Assembly (NCBI GenBank): GCA_025766275.1
Contig: JAFKAC010000049.1
Coordinates: forward strand, 186,001-250,000
Length of the DNA stretch: 64,000 nucleotides
Reading direction: 5' to 3'
Source: Lactarius indigo
Taxonomy: Eukaryota > Basidiomycota > Agaricomycetes > Russulales > Russulaceae
Position numbers and translations under genes: made by a program. The notes beneath the pieces were generated by a model. It did not search any database, was not told the origin of the DNA, and worked only from the letters and a program-made list of their open reading frames with translations. Each line of letters begins with the position of its first letter. Position 1 is the stretch's first letter. Positions 1 to 11,581 of this stretch are shown in pieces.

Positions 1-993
1 TGCGAGCTCTTGCATGGTAACTGTTTGACAATAAGCGCGGGATATAATTAATAAGCAATATTTGGACGCACCGAGAGTCGTCCGGATCGCAACAATCGAC
101 GCCTCGCCACCTGACCTGATGAGATGTCTGAAATCAACTAAGGCGCTTCACTCACCATCCATAACCACTTTCATATTATTCATAAGACCGTGGACAACCT
201 CCAAGATGTGCGCCTCCATCATCCGAGCCTCGTCCTGCGTGAGCCGGTCCAATCTACGCAATATACTTTCGATCTCGCTGTCGCCTAACAACTTCTTGGC
301 GAATTGCTCTGCAACGAGTTCAGGGACAGCAACCTATAAACACGGTATGGAAGCACTCACTGAAGCGGCCTTGTTTTATTTGTTTCTTCGCCTGAGAAAG
401 GATAGAAAGCAATTCGACCATTATCTTCACGATAATCTCGGTCATCAAAGGGCTCAAGTCGATCTTGGTATAAATGTCAAGACGCTTGAGGAAGTTTCCG
501 ATGCACTCAAAGAGTTCAAGAAGGGCATCGTAACTCGCGCTGACACCTTCGGCCGCCTGATATGATCGGATATCAGAGGGGCATGTTGGCTGATACAAAA
601 CAAAGGAAAACACGTACGGTGAAGAGGACATCGATGCCGACGAAGACCAGTTTTGCAGGTTGAAATGGGATCTGGTGAAGAAAGATTTTAAGAAAGGCGA
701 GATCGCAACGATCGCTTGCGGTCGCGGCTCACGAGACTAGTTGCTTCACCAAGAATTGCAGAGAAGGCGTGAACGAAATGCACAACCGGGTTTAGACAAT
801 CGATGAAGTTCCGATTCTTGTCCCGATATTCCTTGAACTCGTCCTTTTTCTTTTCGAGTAGCTGAAGGATGGCACCAGGAGAGTCGCAGGCCTTGATCTG
901 TTCGGCGAAGGGATTGTCGTGGAGATCTATCTTCATTTGTTCGGCGTAATTATCCAACGCATCGCGAATCAACTGAAGGTTCGGAGAAGACAT
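1..993 (-). CDS. NLR gene 0, 5' part only (Goodbye domain; runs off left edge)
   Basis: This is the 5' end of the first NLR receptor in the array. Exons inferred from GT..AG sites and identity to the three complete paralogs are 733-993, 618-671, 361-556, 156-308 and <1-20. The start ATG is at 993. Exon 1 encodes a Goodbye-type N-terminal domain of fungal STAND proteins, recognisable by a C-D-S-P-G-A-I-L-Q-L-L stretch and a later F-S-A-I-L-G-E stretch. The helical segment with TEIIVKIMVELLSIL follows, then RLDRLTQDEARM. The NACHT and ankyrin parts lie outside the window. Its exon 1 shares the E-Q-I-K-A-C-D-S variant with NLR gene 3 and not with its immediate neighbour. All visible exons are open. 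Confidence 0.85.
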
Positions 994-1568
994 TGTTGAG
1001 AAGGTAAAGAGGGTTTGCACTAGTCGAGTTGAGTGAGGATGGCCGCTGGTTGCAATCGATTACAACGTGTACTTGGTTCGTCTCGCGGAAAGCCAAATCC
1101 GAGGTCTGACTCAGCACAAGCGGGACGATAGGCGCCGGTCGCGTGCATGATTGTAATAGGGCTCGAATGATGCAGTCACTGAGGAATACAGTAGGAATAC
1201 TCTGAACGGTTCGGTACTTCAGTAGTCTGTATGCAGTATGCATCGTCAGTATTATATAAACATCTGTCGAACTGCTAGTCCGAGGTGCCGCGGCAAGGGT
1301 CGCGGGCGATCTTCACGGCAACTCCAATGCTTCGGCGGTTGTCCAGCACCAAATTTTCGCCAGTTGGCAATCCTATCATCGCTTCCCCAAGGAAAAATGA
1401 TCCGTAAAGCTTGAGTCCACTCAAAATAAATGCTAGGAGAGAACAAAGACACTTTCCAAAAAAAAAAAAAAAGAAGGCTTCATCACGACAAGGCGGAAAA
1501 TGTAGTTTTTTTGGGTGGGGCAACGACAAGAACGCCGCACTCGCTCCAAGTACGACATCATACATCAC
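994..1568. other. Intergenic region upstream of NLR gene 0
   Basis: This stretch separates the NLR start from the 3' end of the ERV41-like pseudogene and is conserved in all four units. A TATA-like ATTATATAAA lies at 1251-1260, about 260 bases upstream of the NLR start codon. An A-homopolymer of about 14 bases at 1458-1471 is specific to this unit. No gene is seen. Promoter function for the NLR is inferred from position only. Confidence 0.4.
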
Positions 1569-2680
1569 TCAACTATGACTCCCACCCCTACCTAGTCGTC
1601 CTTTTTCCCCGTGTCCCGAGGCAGCGGCGGAGCTGCAAACCCACTTAACGGCGACCACGGCATGGGTGGGAAGTGGCCGAAGGCAGGTGTACCCTGGTAC
1701 TCGTGGCCCCTGTTGGCGACGTGCGGCCCAGAGAACGGAGCCGGCACAGAGGCAGGCGAGAAGTGGGAGTCGGTGAGCCTGCGAGAGAGCTGGCATGATT
1801 CGAGGCCCGCCGGCAGGTCGAGCTGTAGGGCAATCCGCCCTCCGCCAAGCCACCTGGCAGTAGCGCGAGCGTGGAGCGTCCGGCCAGTTCATTTGCTGCA
1901 CAGGATGCTCTGTGAGGAATTGGGGGCCGGCGACGCTACCTGAGTCATCTAGCCCTGCGGCGGCCAATATCACCCGGTCTGTGGTGCGGAGGCCCCATGA
2001 TTCGCATTGATGAGGGTCTCGTTCTAATCGCACGGAGGAGCACCACTAGTTCTCTTGAGGCAAGCGCGCCGTAAATACGGCGCGCACATCAGTCACGATT
2101 GTTGTCTGGTTTGTACAGATCTTGCAAGCGACAGAAGTGGTCTGCGAGAGAGCCACAGGACTTGCACTAGCCGTGCGGTGAAGGGCTCGGCATGTTCTGA
2201 TTATAATACATGAGACTAGTCCAACAGGGATCCCGTGAGCGACTCACTTGTGCAGTAGCCTATCCGGCGCCAGATGCGCCGTCCCGGTGGAACCCTTTGC
2301 TGAGGTATAATCTGTCACCAACAACGCCACGTAGGTCAATGGTCAAGCCTAAGAATACAATCAGCATCCTGCAGCCCGGCGGCCTGAGGGAGGCACGATA
2401 CGGACATCTGCAGGGCTTATTGAGGTCAAATCGACCGTCCGAAAGCTTGCGAGGGAGTGATTCATACCGAACTCATAATCAGGCCAGCCCCATACGAACT
2501 CGCCAAATGACATTCACGACGAGAAGAGAAGAGTGATGAGGGCAATAGAGAGGGTGAGGAGGCCGTACTCGCTTCAGCAGGTGTGGCATGTCGATGGGAA
2601 TTTGGTAAAAGCATCCCCTTGAGGAGGGCGGGTGCGACAGCGTCAGTCTTGTCGAGAAGGAGAACCCCTCATGTGGGTGC
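1569..2680 (-). pseudogene. ERV41-like ER-Golgi vesicle protein, decayed copy A with internal deletion
   Basis: The copy aligns with the ERV41-like copies at 11582, 26120 and 45929 but lacks about 1 kb of the middle. Sequence equivalent to roughly 12190-13245 of copy B is missing, with the break near 2035. The remaining 3' third is frameshifted in the Pro/Gly/Ser-rich cytoplasmic tail. The 5' part, with the transmembrane stretch and luminal start, spans about 2210-2680. ERV41/ERV46-family proteins cycle in COPII vesicles between ER and Golgi. That role cannot apply to this truncated copy. Confidence 0.6.
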
Positions 2681-4337
2681 CTGCGATCGACTTGAAGGGG
2701 AGGGGATAGCAGGACCCCGGAACCACGCACCCTGTCAAGACCCCTCTGTCGCCCACTTCGCCCATCTAATGATGGGTAAACTTAAAATCGCTCGCTACAA
2801 GTCATATCACCCGCATGGACTCGAAAACATTGAGCCGGTCCCGTCACGACGAAGTGGTCGTCAAATGCAAGTAGATAGAGGATGTCGATCGCCATGTCGG
2901 GCTAGACGCTAGCCGACCTGTGATCCACATATGAGACCACGAAGGATGAGATTGGAAGAGGTGTCGTGCGCTGGCTGAGCATTTGGGTAGTGAGGCACAG
3001 CGCATAGCGAAGTCTTGAGCGAAGTGAGGGTTTGCAAATTAACGAATAAGATGAAGGAGATATTGCAACCAGTAGAGGCGCACCTGACTCGTGCAGCTAC
3101 TTGATGGTTCTGCAGCTTCCGGAATCATCGGTAAGAATACAGCGATACGTGAACGGTCCAGATCTGAATGCAACGCGATTGTGGTTATGTTAATCGCCAC
3201 ACCAGCTAGAGTGCGTGCTGTCGTGCATAGGGAGATGAGCGTCAACCCAATTCAGCCAGAGACGTCTGACGCAATTCGTTCTCACACCATCCCCTCGCTG
3301 ACTTTGGCTCTTTGCTGCTCCCATTCGACGATGTCCCTGTTTTGGGACCAAACTCACCGTAACCATGGCGTGCACAAATCCTCTCTTGACCATCTGCTCT
3401 CCGTGGTAAGCCGGAATGAGGGCTTTGGCCAGTTTCATTCCGCCAGTGGTCATTCACACATTCAAACCATCTGATGCGCTTTTGAAGAACGCCAGCTACT
3501 GTGCTGGCTTTCTTCGAAAATAGGTCAGTGATACAAGGCACAACTCCTTTGGCCCCACCTCCCCGCCCCCAGCGCGCAGCCCTCCTCTCTCTCAAATACG
3601 CATACATGCACCCTAGCCTCCCCGGTTCATCCCCTCCTGACAGACCTCGTACTGTTTATGCCTGTCCGTATGGAAAGACGACCCTTGAAGTTCTCATATA
3701 CCTCGGCATTCTTCCTTACTGGTATATTGCATGTACTCGCTATTTCTCTTGCCGTCTTGGTTCTGATCAAGCCTTAGAGGACTTCCCATGTTCGTGTGCC
3801 CGGCAGTTTCTCGGGAGCATATGTCATAATCACGTGCGAGGGTCGCTAAGCACCAAGAGGCTTGTTTCGTCCACACCGCAGAAGTGTCTTGCATCCACGC
3901 TCTTTGCATGGCTCGACATTACGCGACACACCTTCAAACAATTTCGGAGATTGAACTTCAGTTATTTTGGTCTAGCCCTCAACTCTCTCGTGCTTCGCTT
4001 CATTCGCCATGGAAATACCCGTTCACACCACGCATGCTGTCGCGGTCCGCGTCATGCATACTTTGGGTCACACAACCTACTCCCGCTTTCCGCGCGTGAC
4101 ATTTGGTAACGACCATCTTCGGTTTGCGATCGTACGTCCCCATTGGCGCATACATCCACTGGCACTCTCAGCATCTAACACAGTTTCTACGGCCATGGTA
4201 TGTCTTTTGCCTGTGGGCACTCGCGGACAAATTCGATTCAGCTGGGAATATGGCACACTTGATTGCTGACGCCAATTATTCGGCGCTCAGTTTCTGGCGC
4301 ACGTGACACTGGCACTTATCCGCAGCAGCACCTTCAC
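2681..4337. repeat. Unit spacer, copy in unit 0
   Basis: This spacer is shared, with indels, by the segments starting near 13961, 28021, 47831 and 62809. It has short open stretches on both strands that persist in several copies, such as a minus-strand S-R-I-A-x-F-L-P-M-I-P-E segment near 3120-3200 and the plus-strand frame at 3501-4109. None matches a family I recognise. It lacks the 117-bp insertion carried by the next three units; the empty CAGCT site is near 3204. It may contain the remains of another spliced gene. Confidence 0.5.
3501..4109 (+). CDS. Unrecognised spacer ORF, 202 codons
   Basis: This open frame is repeated as 149-, 168- and 149-codon versions in other units (33384, 48909 and 63094). 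It is broken by a stop in the unit near 15150. It is rich in Cys, His and aromatic residues and contains short hydrophobic stretches. I see no known domain. The frame is not kept at one length between copies, so it may be chance openness in a duplicated spacer. It is listed because four of five copies are open. Confidence 0.15.
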   Translation: MLAFFENRSVIQGTTPLAPPPRPQRAALLSLKYAYMHPSLPGSSPPDRPRTVYACPYGKTTLEVLIYLGILPYWYIACTRYFSCRLGSDQALEDFPCSCARQFLGSICHNHVRGSLSTKRLVSSTPQKCLASTLFAWLDITRHTFKQFRRLNFSYFGLALNSLVLRFIRHGNTRSHHACCRGPRHAYFGSHNLLPLSARDIW

Positions 4338-5059
4338 ACTAGGCGTCGACCTTGTCGACTCAAACCTTGCTCGAAGTCTTTTGTGAAGGACAATGTTGAT
4401 TCATGTTGACCATTATCCGTTGTCTCTGTTGGTCACTCTTATTTCAAAAAATATTTCGTCTATAGGAGGACGTTCCGTCGGTTGTGACGTATGTTTGCAT
4501 TGCTATTGCTCGGTGCGTGTGCCCCATTTTTTGGTTTTCTCATTTACCCTCATGGCGTTCGACTTGGTTCACTGTCGATCGAGACTGTTACTTTCTAACT
4601 TTTACAATGCCGGTGTCGAATTTTTGTGTGTCGAGGAAATTGTGTTTGTTTCCAATCTCTGTCTCTTTGTTTGTGCCGTTTGTTCCAAAAGAAGTTGGTG
4701 TTCATCAGGCAACAAAAACACAGCGTCTTCCATTTTCGCGCGGAAACGTTTTTCAGCGCGAGAAAAAGTTTCTGTTGGTAAAGCGACTGTCATGTCGTCC
4801 ATTGTCAAAGAATGTAATGCCAATTGCATGCGTTGAGAAGAGTGAGAAGACGACATGATGGCTGCTGTTTAAGACTACGGCAATGTAAAATGGAGACGGT
4901 ATGGGATACAGGTGATCAAGAGACTCCCATGTCCGAATCGGAATAGGCCACCCACAACGGTATTGTTCGACATAATTTTGAAAAAGAAAAAAAAAATTTG
5001 TCAGCTGTCAGATTGCTGAGTCATTCCGACTTTCTACAGGACCTTGCGGAGCAAGGTGA
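4338..5059 (-). mobile_element. Non-autonomous Helitron-like insertion, 722 bp
   Basis: The empty site is seen in three sister units (near 15775, 34115 and 63825), where the sequence reads TTCACA then TTCG or TCCG. The insertion lies exactly between that A and T and makes no target duplication. Read on the minus strand it begins with TC and ends with CTAG. Just inside the CTAG is a hairpin of GTCGAC, AAG, GTCGAC (plus-strand 4344-4358). The A/T target, the 5' TC and the 3' hairpin plus CTRR are the defining marks of Helitrons. The 5' end also holds an ACCTTGC..GCAAGGT inverted repeat. No Rep/helicase gene is present. Confidence 0.7.
4602..4856 (-). CDS. Small hypothetical ORF inside the Helitron-like insertion, 84 codons
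   Basis: The frame starts with ATG at 4856 on the same strand as the element. The predicted product is polar and charged (start MSSSHSSQRMQLALHS), with Gln/Glu-rich segments that could be helical. No domain is recognised. It could be a captured gene fragment or a spurious frame. There is no paralog in the window. Confidence 0.25.
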   Translation of the reverse strand: MSSSHSSQRMQLALHSLTMDDMTVALPTETFSRAEKRFRAKMEDAVFLLPDEHQLLLEQTAQTKRQRLETNTISSTHKNSTPAL

Positions 5060-6184
5060 TTCGTTGTTCTTTGGCACGACCTGGGCTCATGGCTCTTAGA
5101 ATGGGCTTGTCCTTCGCGCTATTCATACCGCAAGAATTTGTGGCGAAGGAGGCACTACGGTCGTCGTTGATACGTGTGTGTGTGCCCGCTTCGTTTGCGG
5201 GGCTAGCGAAAGGATGCTCTATTGTTGTCTCATGTTCTCACGCAGTTAGAGGATAACCCCACATGTATGCGGCTTCGAGGTGTTCAACATCTGATTAATG
5301 GAGGGTGAAAAGCCGGTTGTTTTTGTTCTCAGCGTTGACGATGCGTGATACTTTACGCACGAGCTGATTAGGAGCTGAGCAGACATGCGGACATGTCTCC
5401 TCGGCCTGCGGCCTTGTTGATTGTAATGCGCACGTACAGGTACTAGCTCCTTGTTTGGTGCTTGCGCGTGTCCGTTCGTCAGTGTACAACTCATGTTCGA
5501 GGGCTGGTACGGCCTTCTTAGATGTTCGTGGAGGTATCGCTGACTGGTCTTTAGGGAGGAGGAAGCAGCGCGCCGGAGGAAACAGCACCAATGTCGAGAG
5601 ATGTTACTTCGTTGGGGTGTAGACACTCGCGTACCTTATATTTCCTCTTCGACATTTCAGGTATGCTAGGTAGTCGTGCATATGTCGAGACCCAGGGACA
5701 AAAGCGAGGTAAAATAGGACGATTGGAAGATGCGAGCAAAGTAAGGCTTCCTTCAGAACGGCAGTACAAGGCAAGCCACGTTCTCGTTCTCAAGAACGCC
5801 TCGAAGCTTATCGATACGAAACCTCAGCATAATCGGGACTATCGATTTCTAGAATACTCTACAGTAATACACTTTTTGTGTCATTTGTATCCCGGAGCTT
5901 GTGGACGGTGCTGCAACACGCATTACGTGTAGTTCTCTGGTTTTGTAGTATGCTTGCGTGCAACGTCATTCTCAAGTGCTCGCCGTCGGAGTCCCGGCAG
6001 CACGGACCGACTTAACCGACATGATAAGTTTACCCGAAGACGATGCATCAATGTCCTGAACGACTGACGTGAGGTCTCAAAGATCGCTGGTAATTCAAAA
6101 CTACCGTATTCTTGACCGTACTAACTGATAAAACACGAATCAGGGGATCCAAGTAACTTCGTAGTTCAGTAGATGTAATTCAGT
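5060..6184. repeat. Unit spacer between Helitron-like insertion and NLR gene 1
   Basis: This continues the duplicated spacer up to the stop codon of NLR gene 1. It includes the segment CACCAATGTCG near 5586-5596, which marks the empty site of the Harbinger element in the next unit. Open stretches on the minus strand (5246-5626) and plus strand (5591-5932) recur in other units but with different ends. I do not support them as genes. Confidence 0.45.
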
Positions 6185-9100
6185 TCAAGCCGCTCGATGC
6201 TCTATCAGTAATTGTATCACACTATGCTTCCCCTCCATACGTGCCACTCGGAGTGGCGTCATCCCGTATTCGCCAACTATGTTGACATCTGCCCCCCATT
6301 CGATTAGCAGCCGTACAACCTCGGAGTGCCCCTCGACTGACGCGTGGTGTAATGGGGTGAAGCGACGGTAATCTTTCGTGTCGACATGGGCACCGCGATC
6401 GAGTAACAACCGAGCGATGTCGGGATGTCCGCAACCAGACGACGCGTGTAGCGGAGTATAACCGTACTTGTCACGACAATTCACGTCTGCGCCACGATCA
6501 ATCAGTAGCCGTGCAACCTCCAATCTTCCTTTTTCCGATGCCAGCTGCAATGCGGTTCGGCGGTCGGAGTTCCGAGAATTGACATCAATCCCACGATCCA
6601 GCAAAGATTCAATGACCGTCAACCGTCCTCGTGCCGATGCAACATGCAGGCTCATCTCGTCTTCGCTATTGAAGGTATCTTCGTCACTGGTACTTCCTCC
6701 ATTTGTATCTTCTGACAACAACTCATCGACATTTGAACCGTCCTGACATCCCGCTTCCGGTGGGGCCAAACCCATGCGCTTGGCCAGAAATCTTGCGACC
6801 TCGACCTTCCTGTTGCGTGACGCCATGTCGAAGGGGCATTCATCTTGGCGATCGCGCACATTGGCATCCGCTCCCAACTCCAGTAACAGCTTCACAACAT
6901 CCAGATGACCCCCTCGAGCCGCTGCGTGTAATGGTGTCCGGCCTTCGCTATCTCTTGCGCCCACACTTGAGCCACGCTTGATGAGGAAACCCGCGACATC
7001 AAGCTTTCCATTACCCGATGCCAGATGTAACGGTGTTTCCTGGAAGCTGGTTTGTTTATCGACGTCTGCGCCTCGGTCGACTAGCAACTCCGCGACCTCG
7101 AGATGTCCATTGGCTGATGCGTCATGAAGTGGAGACGAAAGGTCGTGATCCTCGGCATTCACATCCGCTCCACGCTCAATGAGGAAAGTAGCAACGTCGA
7201 GCTTCCCGTTGCCAGATGCGAGCTGCAAGGGAGTCTTCTCGTCTTGATTCCGCACATTGATGTCTACGCCGGCTTCAAGCAGTATTTCCACGAGGTCGAG
7301 GAGTCCGTATCGTGATGCATGGTGCAATGGAGCCAGGCCGTCCCTATCTCCGAACGTAGGATTTGCGCGATGCTCGATTAAGAGGCGCCCCACTTCGAAT
7401 TTTCTGTCGCGCAGTGCTCGGTGTAGTGGCGTTTCTCCGTGCCGGTCCGTCTCATCCAAGGCTGCACCGCGTTGGATCAGTGACCGAACCATGTCGAGGT
7501 ATCCTGTGGATGACGCCAGATGCAACGGAGTCTGGAGATCTTCGTCCTGCACATTTGGATCAGCACCGTTAACAAGTAAGTCCTGGACAATATTGGGATG
7601 CCCATATGTTGACGCCTGGTGCAATGGTGTTGACTGATCGTCATCACGGGACGCTACATCCGCACCACTCTCGATTAAAGTACGCACGACCCCCGCATTT
7701 CCAAATTGTGATGCCACCGCCAATGCAGTTTGGCCTTCATCGTCGCGCGAATCTAAGGATGCACCGCAATCAATCAAATATTTCACGACGTCTGGATGCC
7801 CGACCCTTGATGCGGTTTGCAATGGGGACATGGTAACTTCATCCCGGGAATCTATATGTGCCCCATGATCTACCAGCAGCCGGCATACCTCCAGTGCACC
7901 ACAATATGCCGCCAAATGCAATGGAGTCGAGTCTGTTCCGTCGGTCAGGGTAACATTAACGTCTGCTTGGTGCTCGAGTAACAATCGCACTGCGTCGCGA
8001 TCACCGCTCATTGCTGCGCTGTGCAATGGACTGCCCCCGTCCATACCCGGGGCGTTGACATCCGCGCCATGCCGAAGTAGTGCACGAACAACATCAAACT
8101 CTCGCTTGACGACTGCAGCAGACAAGGGGGTCACGTAGCGACCGCCCTCGTCATTGATATCCTCTGGGCAGGTGACTGCGAGGTGTTCTACAATGCGGAG
8201 AAAACCAGAGAGTGAAGCGTAGTATAGTGGAGATCCCTCTGGTTCCTTCGGACGCGCAGTTGCGATATGTGCTTCCCAGGGATAATCAAGGTCGTACATC
8301 CAGACCCATGCCGCAAAAGATGGCATGTTCTGGTCAAAAAGACGCAACATGAGATCCTGGACATCTGACGACACGGTCCCAAATTTGGCATGCTCGACCC
8401 AGTACCGGGCCGCGTAGATGGTAAGCGGTTGCGTTTCCACCACACTCTTGTCGACTTGGTCATCAAGGCTGAGTAAGACGCTGAGGCAAGCTCGCGCGAG
8501 AGTGGTGTGTGCAGAATGAGGGAGGACATGATATCGAGAGAGACGGTCTCCTGCCTTGGCAAGGCGGTCAGATTCCAGAAACTCCCTGACCGTGAAATGC
8601 GCAAATTGAACGACTGGGGAACCATCTACATTGACGACGGTGATTAGACTGGAACAGGTCGATATCAAGGATTTCTGCGCGTCCTCAGAGCGCCAATCTA
8701 TCTGGTCCTCTGAATCATGTCCGGCATCAAATAGAACGGCAAGGACGTCTGCAAGCTCTGCAAGGCGAAGTGGGCGGACGGAAACGCAGAGGCACTGAAA
8801 AAGGCAGCGGGCGTATTCTTCGCTATCCTTGTCGATGCCCAACAAGATACGCTCATATGTTTCATCCAATGTCTGAGGCAATTCCTTCAGTGCCCGCGCG
8901 ATTGTTCCCGGAATGCGGAGACGCAACGCGTCCAGTTGACAAAAAGCCCATCGGAACCTATGGTAAAATTAGAAATAGTTAAGATTTAGTGATAATGATT
9001 ACTTACATCCCGTCGGCCTTCTCAGAGATCGTATCGATAACCAGTTTCTTATCCTCCGCTCTCCATTTTCGCATCTTGCGGTCCGAATGAACAACATGGG

Positions 9101-11000
9101 TGACGTAGTCAGTTATATCCTGCTTTTGACCATCTTCTTCATGAAGAGAAACAGAATGAGACGCCAGAGGCTCGAGGGCTTCGAGGATATCGGCCTCGGG
9201 ACGACCGGTCACACAAATGCGTAGATTCGGAAGTCGTGACTCAACAAGGTCTTCTATGAGTTCGAGGACGGCATCGCGTGGAGGTGGTACGCCAGATGTG
9301 TTGGGACACTCGTCGAGAGCATCTATGATGAGATAGATCGCCGGCTGCTCAGGGAGTAACAGCATATCCTTGAGGCATATGACCAGCGCATCGTCATCGG
9401 GTGACCGTGATCCATTATCGTATGTGGAATAAAGGCGAGAGAGGATTTCGTAGCAAGGGTCTGACTTAGCGCAGAGCTGCACGAGTAGGGATGATAGTAA
9501 GCCACGGACGTCTTGCTTTGCCACATTTCTGAAGTCGAAGTAGTAATAAGCCGTCAAGCGCAATCCCGCGTCACGTAGGGCCATGGACTCCTCGATGATG
9601 GTGGAACTAGTTGACAAATGTCAATATGAATACAACTCGATGAGGTAAATGGATGTGGCACGCACCACAGAATGCTCTTCCCCGATCCCGCTGTAAGGGG
9701 CTGCCGTCAGTTGCCGTCAAAGGAAGACCCTAGAATCACTTACGCTTTCCAAGGATCAACAGAAGACATCCCTTCGAATTCCAGTCCTTGAAGTTACCGC
9801 CTCGGGTAAACCACACCGCAGACCCGTCGCGAACACGTCTGCGCGCAATCACTTGATTTTCCGACGGGTTTGGCGGGGAAAGCCAACTAATAGATTTATC
9901 GTGTAAACGGTCACCTGTGAGACGAGTTTGTTTATCCTTCGGAGCTATGCGTTGTGGACGAGACAACACACGGTTCATTTTATTTATTTCGTTTACGACG
10001 TCTTGCATGGTGACTAGAGTTTCACCATAAGCGCGAGATATAATTCATAAGCAATATTTGGACGCACCGAGACTCTTCCGGATCGCGACGCTCGACGCCT
10101 CGCCACCTACGTAGACAACAACCTGATCAGATGTCCGAAGTCAACCAAGGCGCTTCACTCACCATCCATGACCACTTTCATATTGTTCATAAGACCGTGG
10201 ACAACCTCCAAGATGTGCGCCTCCATCATCCGGGCCTCGTCCTGCGTGAGTCGGTCCAATCTACGCAATATACTTTCGATCTCGCTGTCGCCTAACAACT
10301 TCTTGGCGAATTGCTCTGCAACGAGTTCAGGAACAACAACCTATGAACACGGTAAGGAAGCACTCACTGAATCGGCCTTGTTTTATTTGTTTCTTCGCCT
10401 GAGAAAGGATAGAAAGCAACTCGACCATTATCTTCACGATTATCTCGGTCATCAAAGGGCTCAAGTCGATCTTGGTATAAATATCGAGACGCTTGAGGAA
10501 GTTTCCGATGCACTCAAAGAGTTCAAGAAGGGCATCGTAACTCGCGCTGGCACCTTCGGCCGCCTGATATGATCGGATATCAGAGGGGCATGTTGGCTGA
10601 CAGAAAACGAAGGAAAACACGTACGGTGAAGAGGACATTGATGCCGACGAAGACCATCTTTGCAGGTTGAAATGGGATCTGGTGAAGAAAGATTTTAAGA
10701 AAGGCGAGATCGTGACGATCGCTTGCGGCCGCGGCTCACGAAACTAGTTGCTTCACCAAGAATTGCAGAGAAGGCATGAACGAATTGCACGACCGGGTTG
10801 AGACAATCGATGAAGTTCCGATTCTTGTCCCGATATTCCTTGAACTCGTCCTTTTTCCTTTCGAGTAGCTGAAGGATGGCACCGGGAGAGTCGCAGCCGT
10901 TGATTTCTTCGGCGAAGGGATTGTCGTGGAGATCTATCTTCATTTGTTCGGCGTAATTATCCAACGCATCGCGAATCAACTGAAGGTTCGGAGAAGACAT
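6185..11000 (-). CDS. NLR gene 1: Goodbye-NACHT-ankyrin STAND receptor, intact, 1443 aa
   Basis: Eight exons join in frame: 10740-11000, 10625-10678, 10368-10563, 10163-10315, 9744-10013, 9666-9690, 9007-9606 and 6185-8957, totalling 4332 bases. The Goodbye-type domain covers about residues 1-130, followed by a helical linker. The NACHT P-loop GKPGSGKS is at about 310-317 and spans the exon 5/6 junction. The Walker B motif IIDALDEC is near 412-419, with sensor VTGRPE after it. A winged-helix-like region covers about 530-750, then some 20 ankyrin repeats from about 760 to the end. An acidic linker follows ankyrin 15. Such proteins act as NTP-driven cytosolic sensors in fungal non-self recognition, with ankyrins as the ligand-reading part. 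The function is inferred from domains. An alternative acceptor before 9914 would remove 33 hinge codons in frame. Confidence 0.93.
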
Positions 11001-11581
11001 TTTTGAGAAGGCAAAGAGTGTTTGCAGTAGTCGAGTTGAGTGAGGATGTCCGCTAGTTGCAATCGATCACAACATGTACTTGGTTCGTTCTGCGGAAAGC
11101 CAGATCCGAGGTCTGACTCAGCACAAGCGGGACGATAGGCGCCGGTGGCGTGCATGATTGTAATAGGGCTAGGGCTCGAATGACGCAGTCACCAAGGAAT
11201 ACAGTAGGAATACTCTGAACAGTTCGGTACTTCAGTAGTCCGAGTCTGTGCGTCGCCAGTGTTACAGTAATTATATAACATCTGTCGAATTGCTAGTCCG
11301 AGGTGCCGCGGCAAGGAGCGCGGGCGATCTTCTCATCAACTCCCACCGATTCTCGCCAGTTGGCAATCCTATCACCGCTTCCCCAAGGAAACGTGACCCG
11401 TAAAGCTCGAGTCCAGTCAAAATAAATAAGTTACTAGGAGAAAACAAAGGCACTTTCCAAAAAAAGGCTTCATCAGGAAAAGCCGGAAAATCTAGTTTTT
11501 TTAGGTGGGGAAACGACAAGAAAGCCGCACTCGCTCCAAGTACAACATCATACATGGCCCAACTACCACCCCCACCCCGAC
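11001..11581. other. Intergenic region upstream of NLR gene 1
   Basis: This is equivalent to 994-1568, with a TATA-like TTATATAAC at 11271-11279. It separates the NLR from the ERV41-like pseudogene that lies upstream on the same strand. Its conservation across units supports a shared NLR promoter, but no transcription start can be read from sequence alone. Confidence 0.4.

Noticed and set aside
5246..5932. Two overlapping spacer frames of 126 and 113 codons
   Set aside because: They recur in sister units only because the DNA is duplicated. Start and end points shift between copies and no domain is visible.
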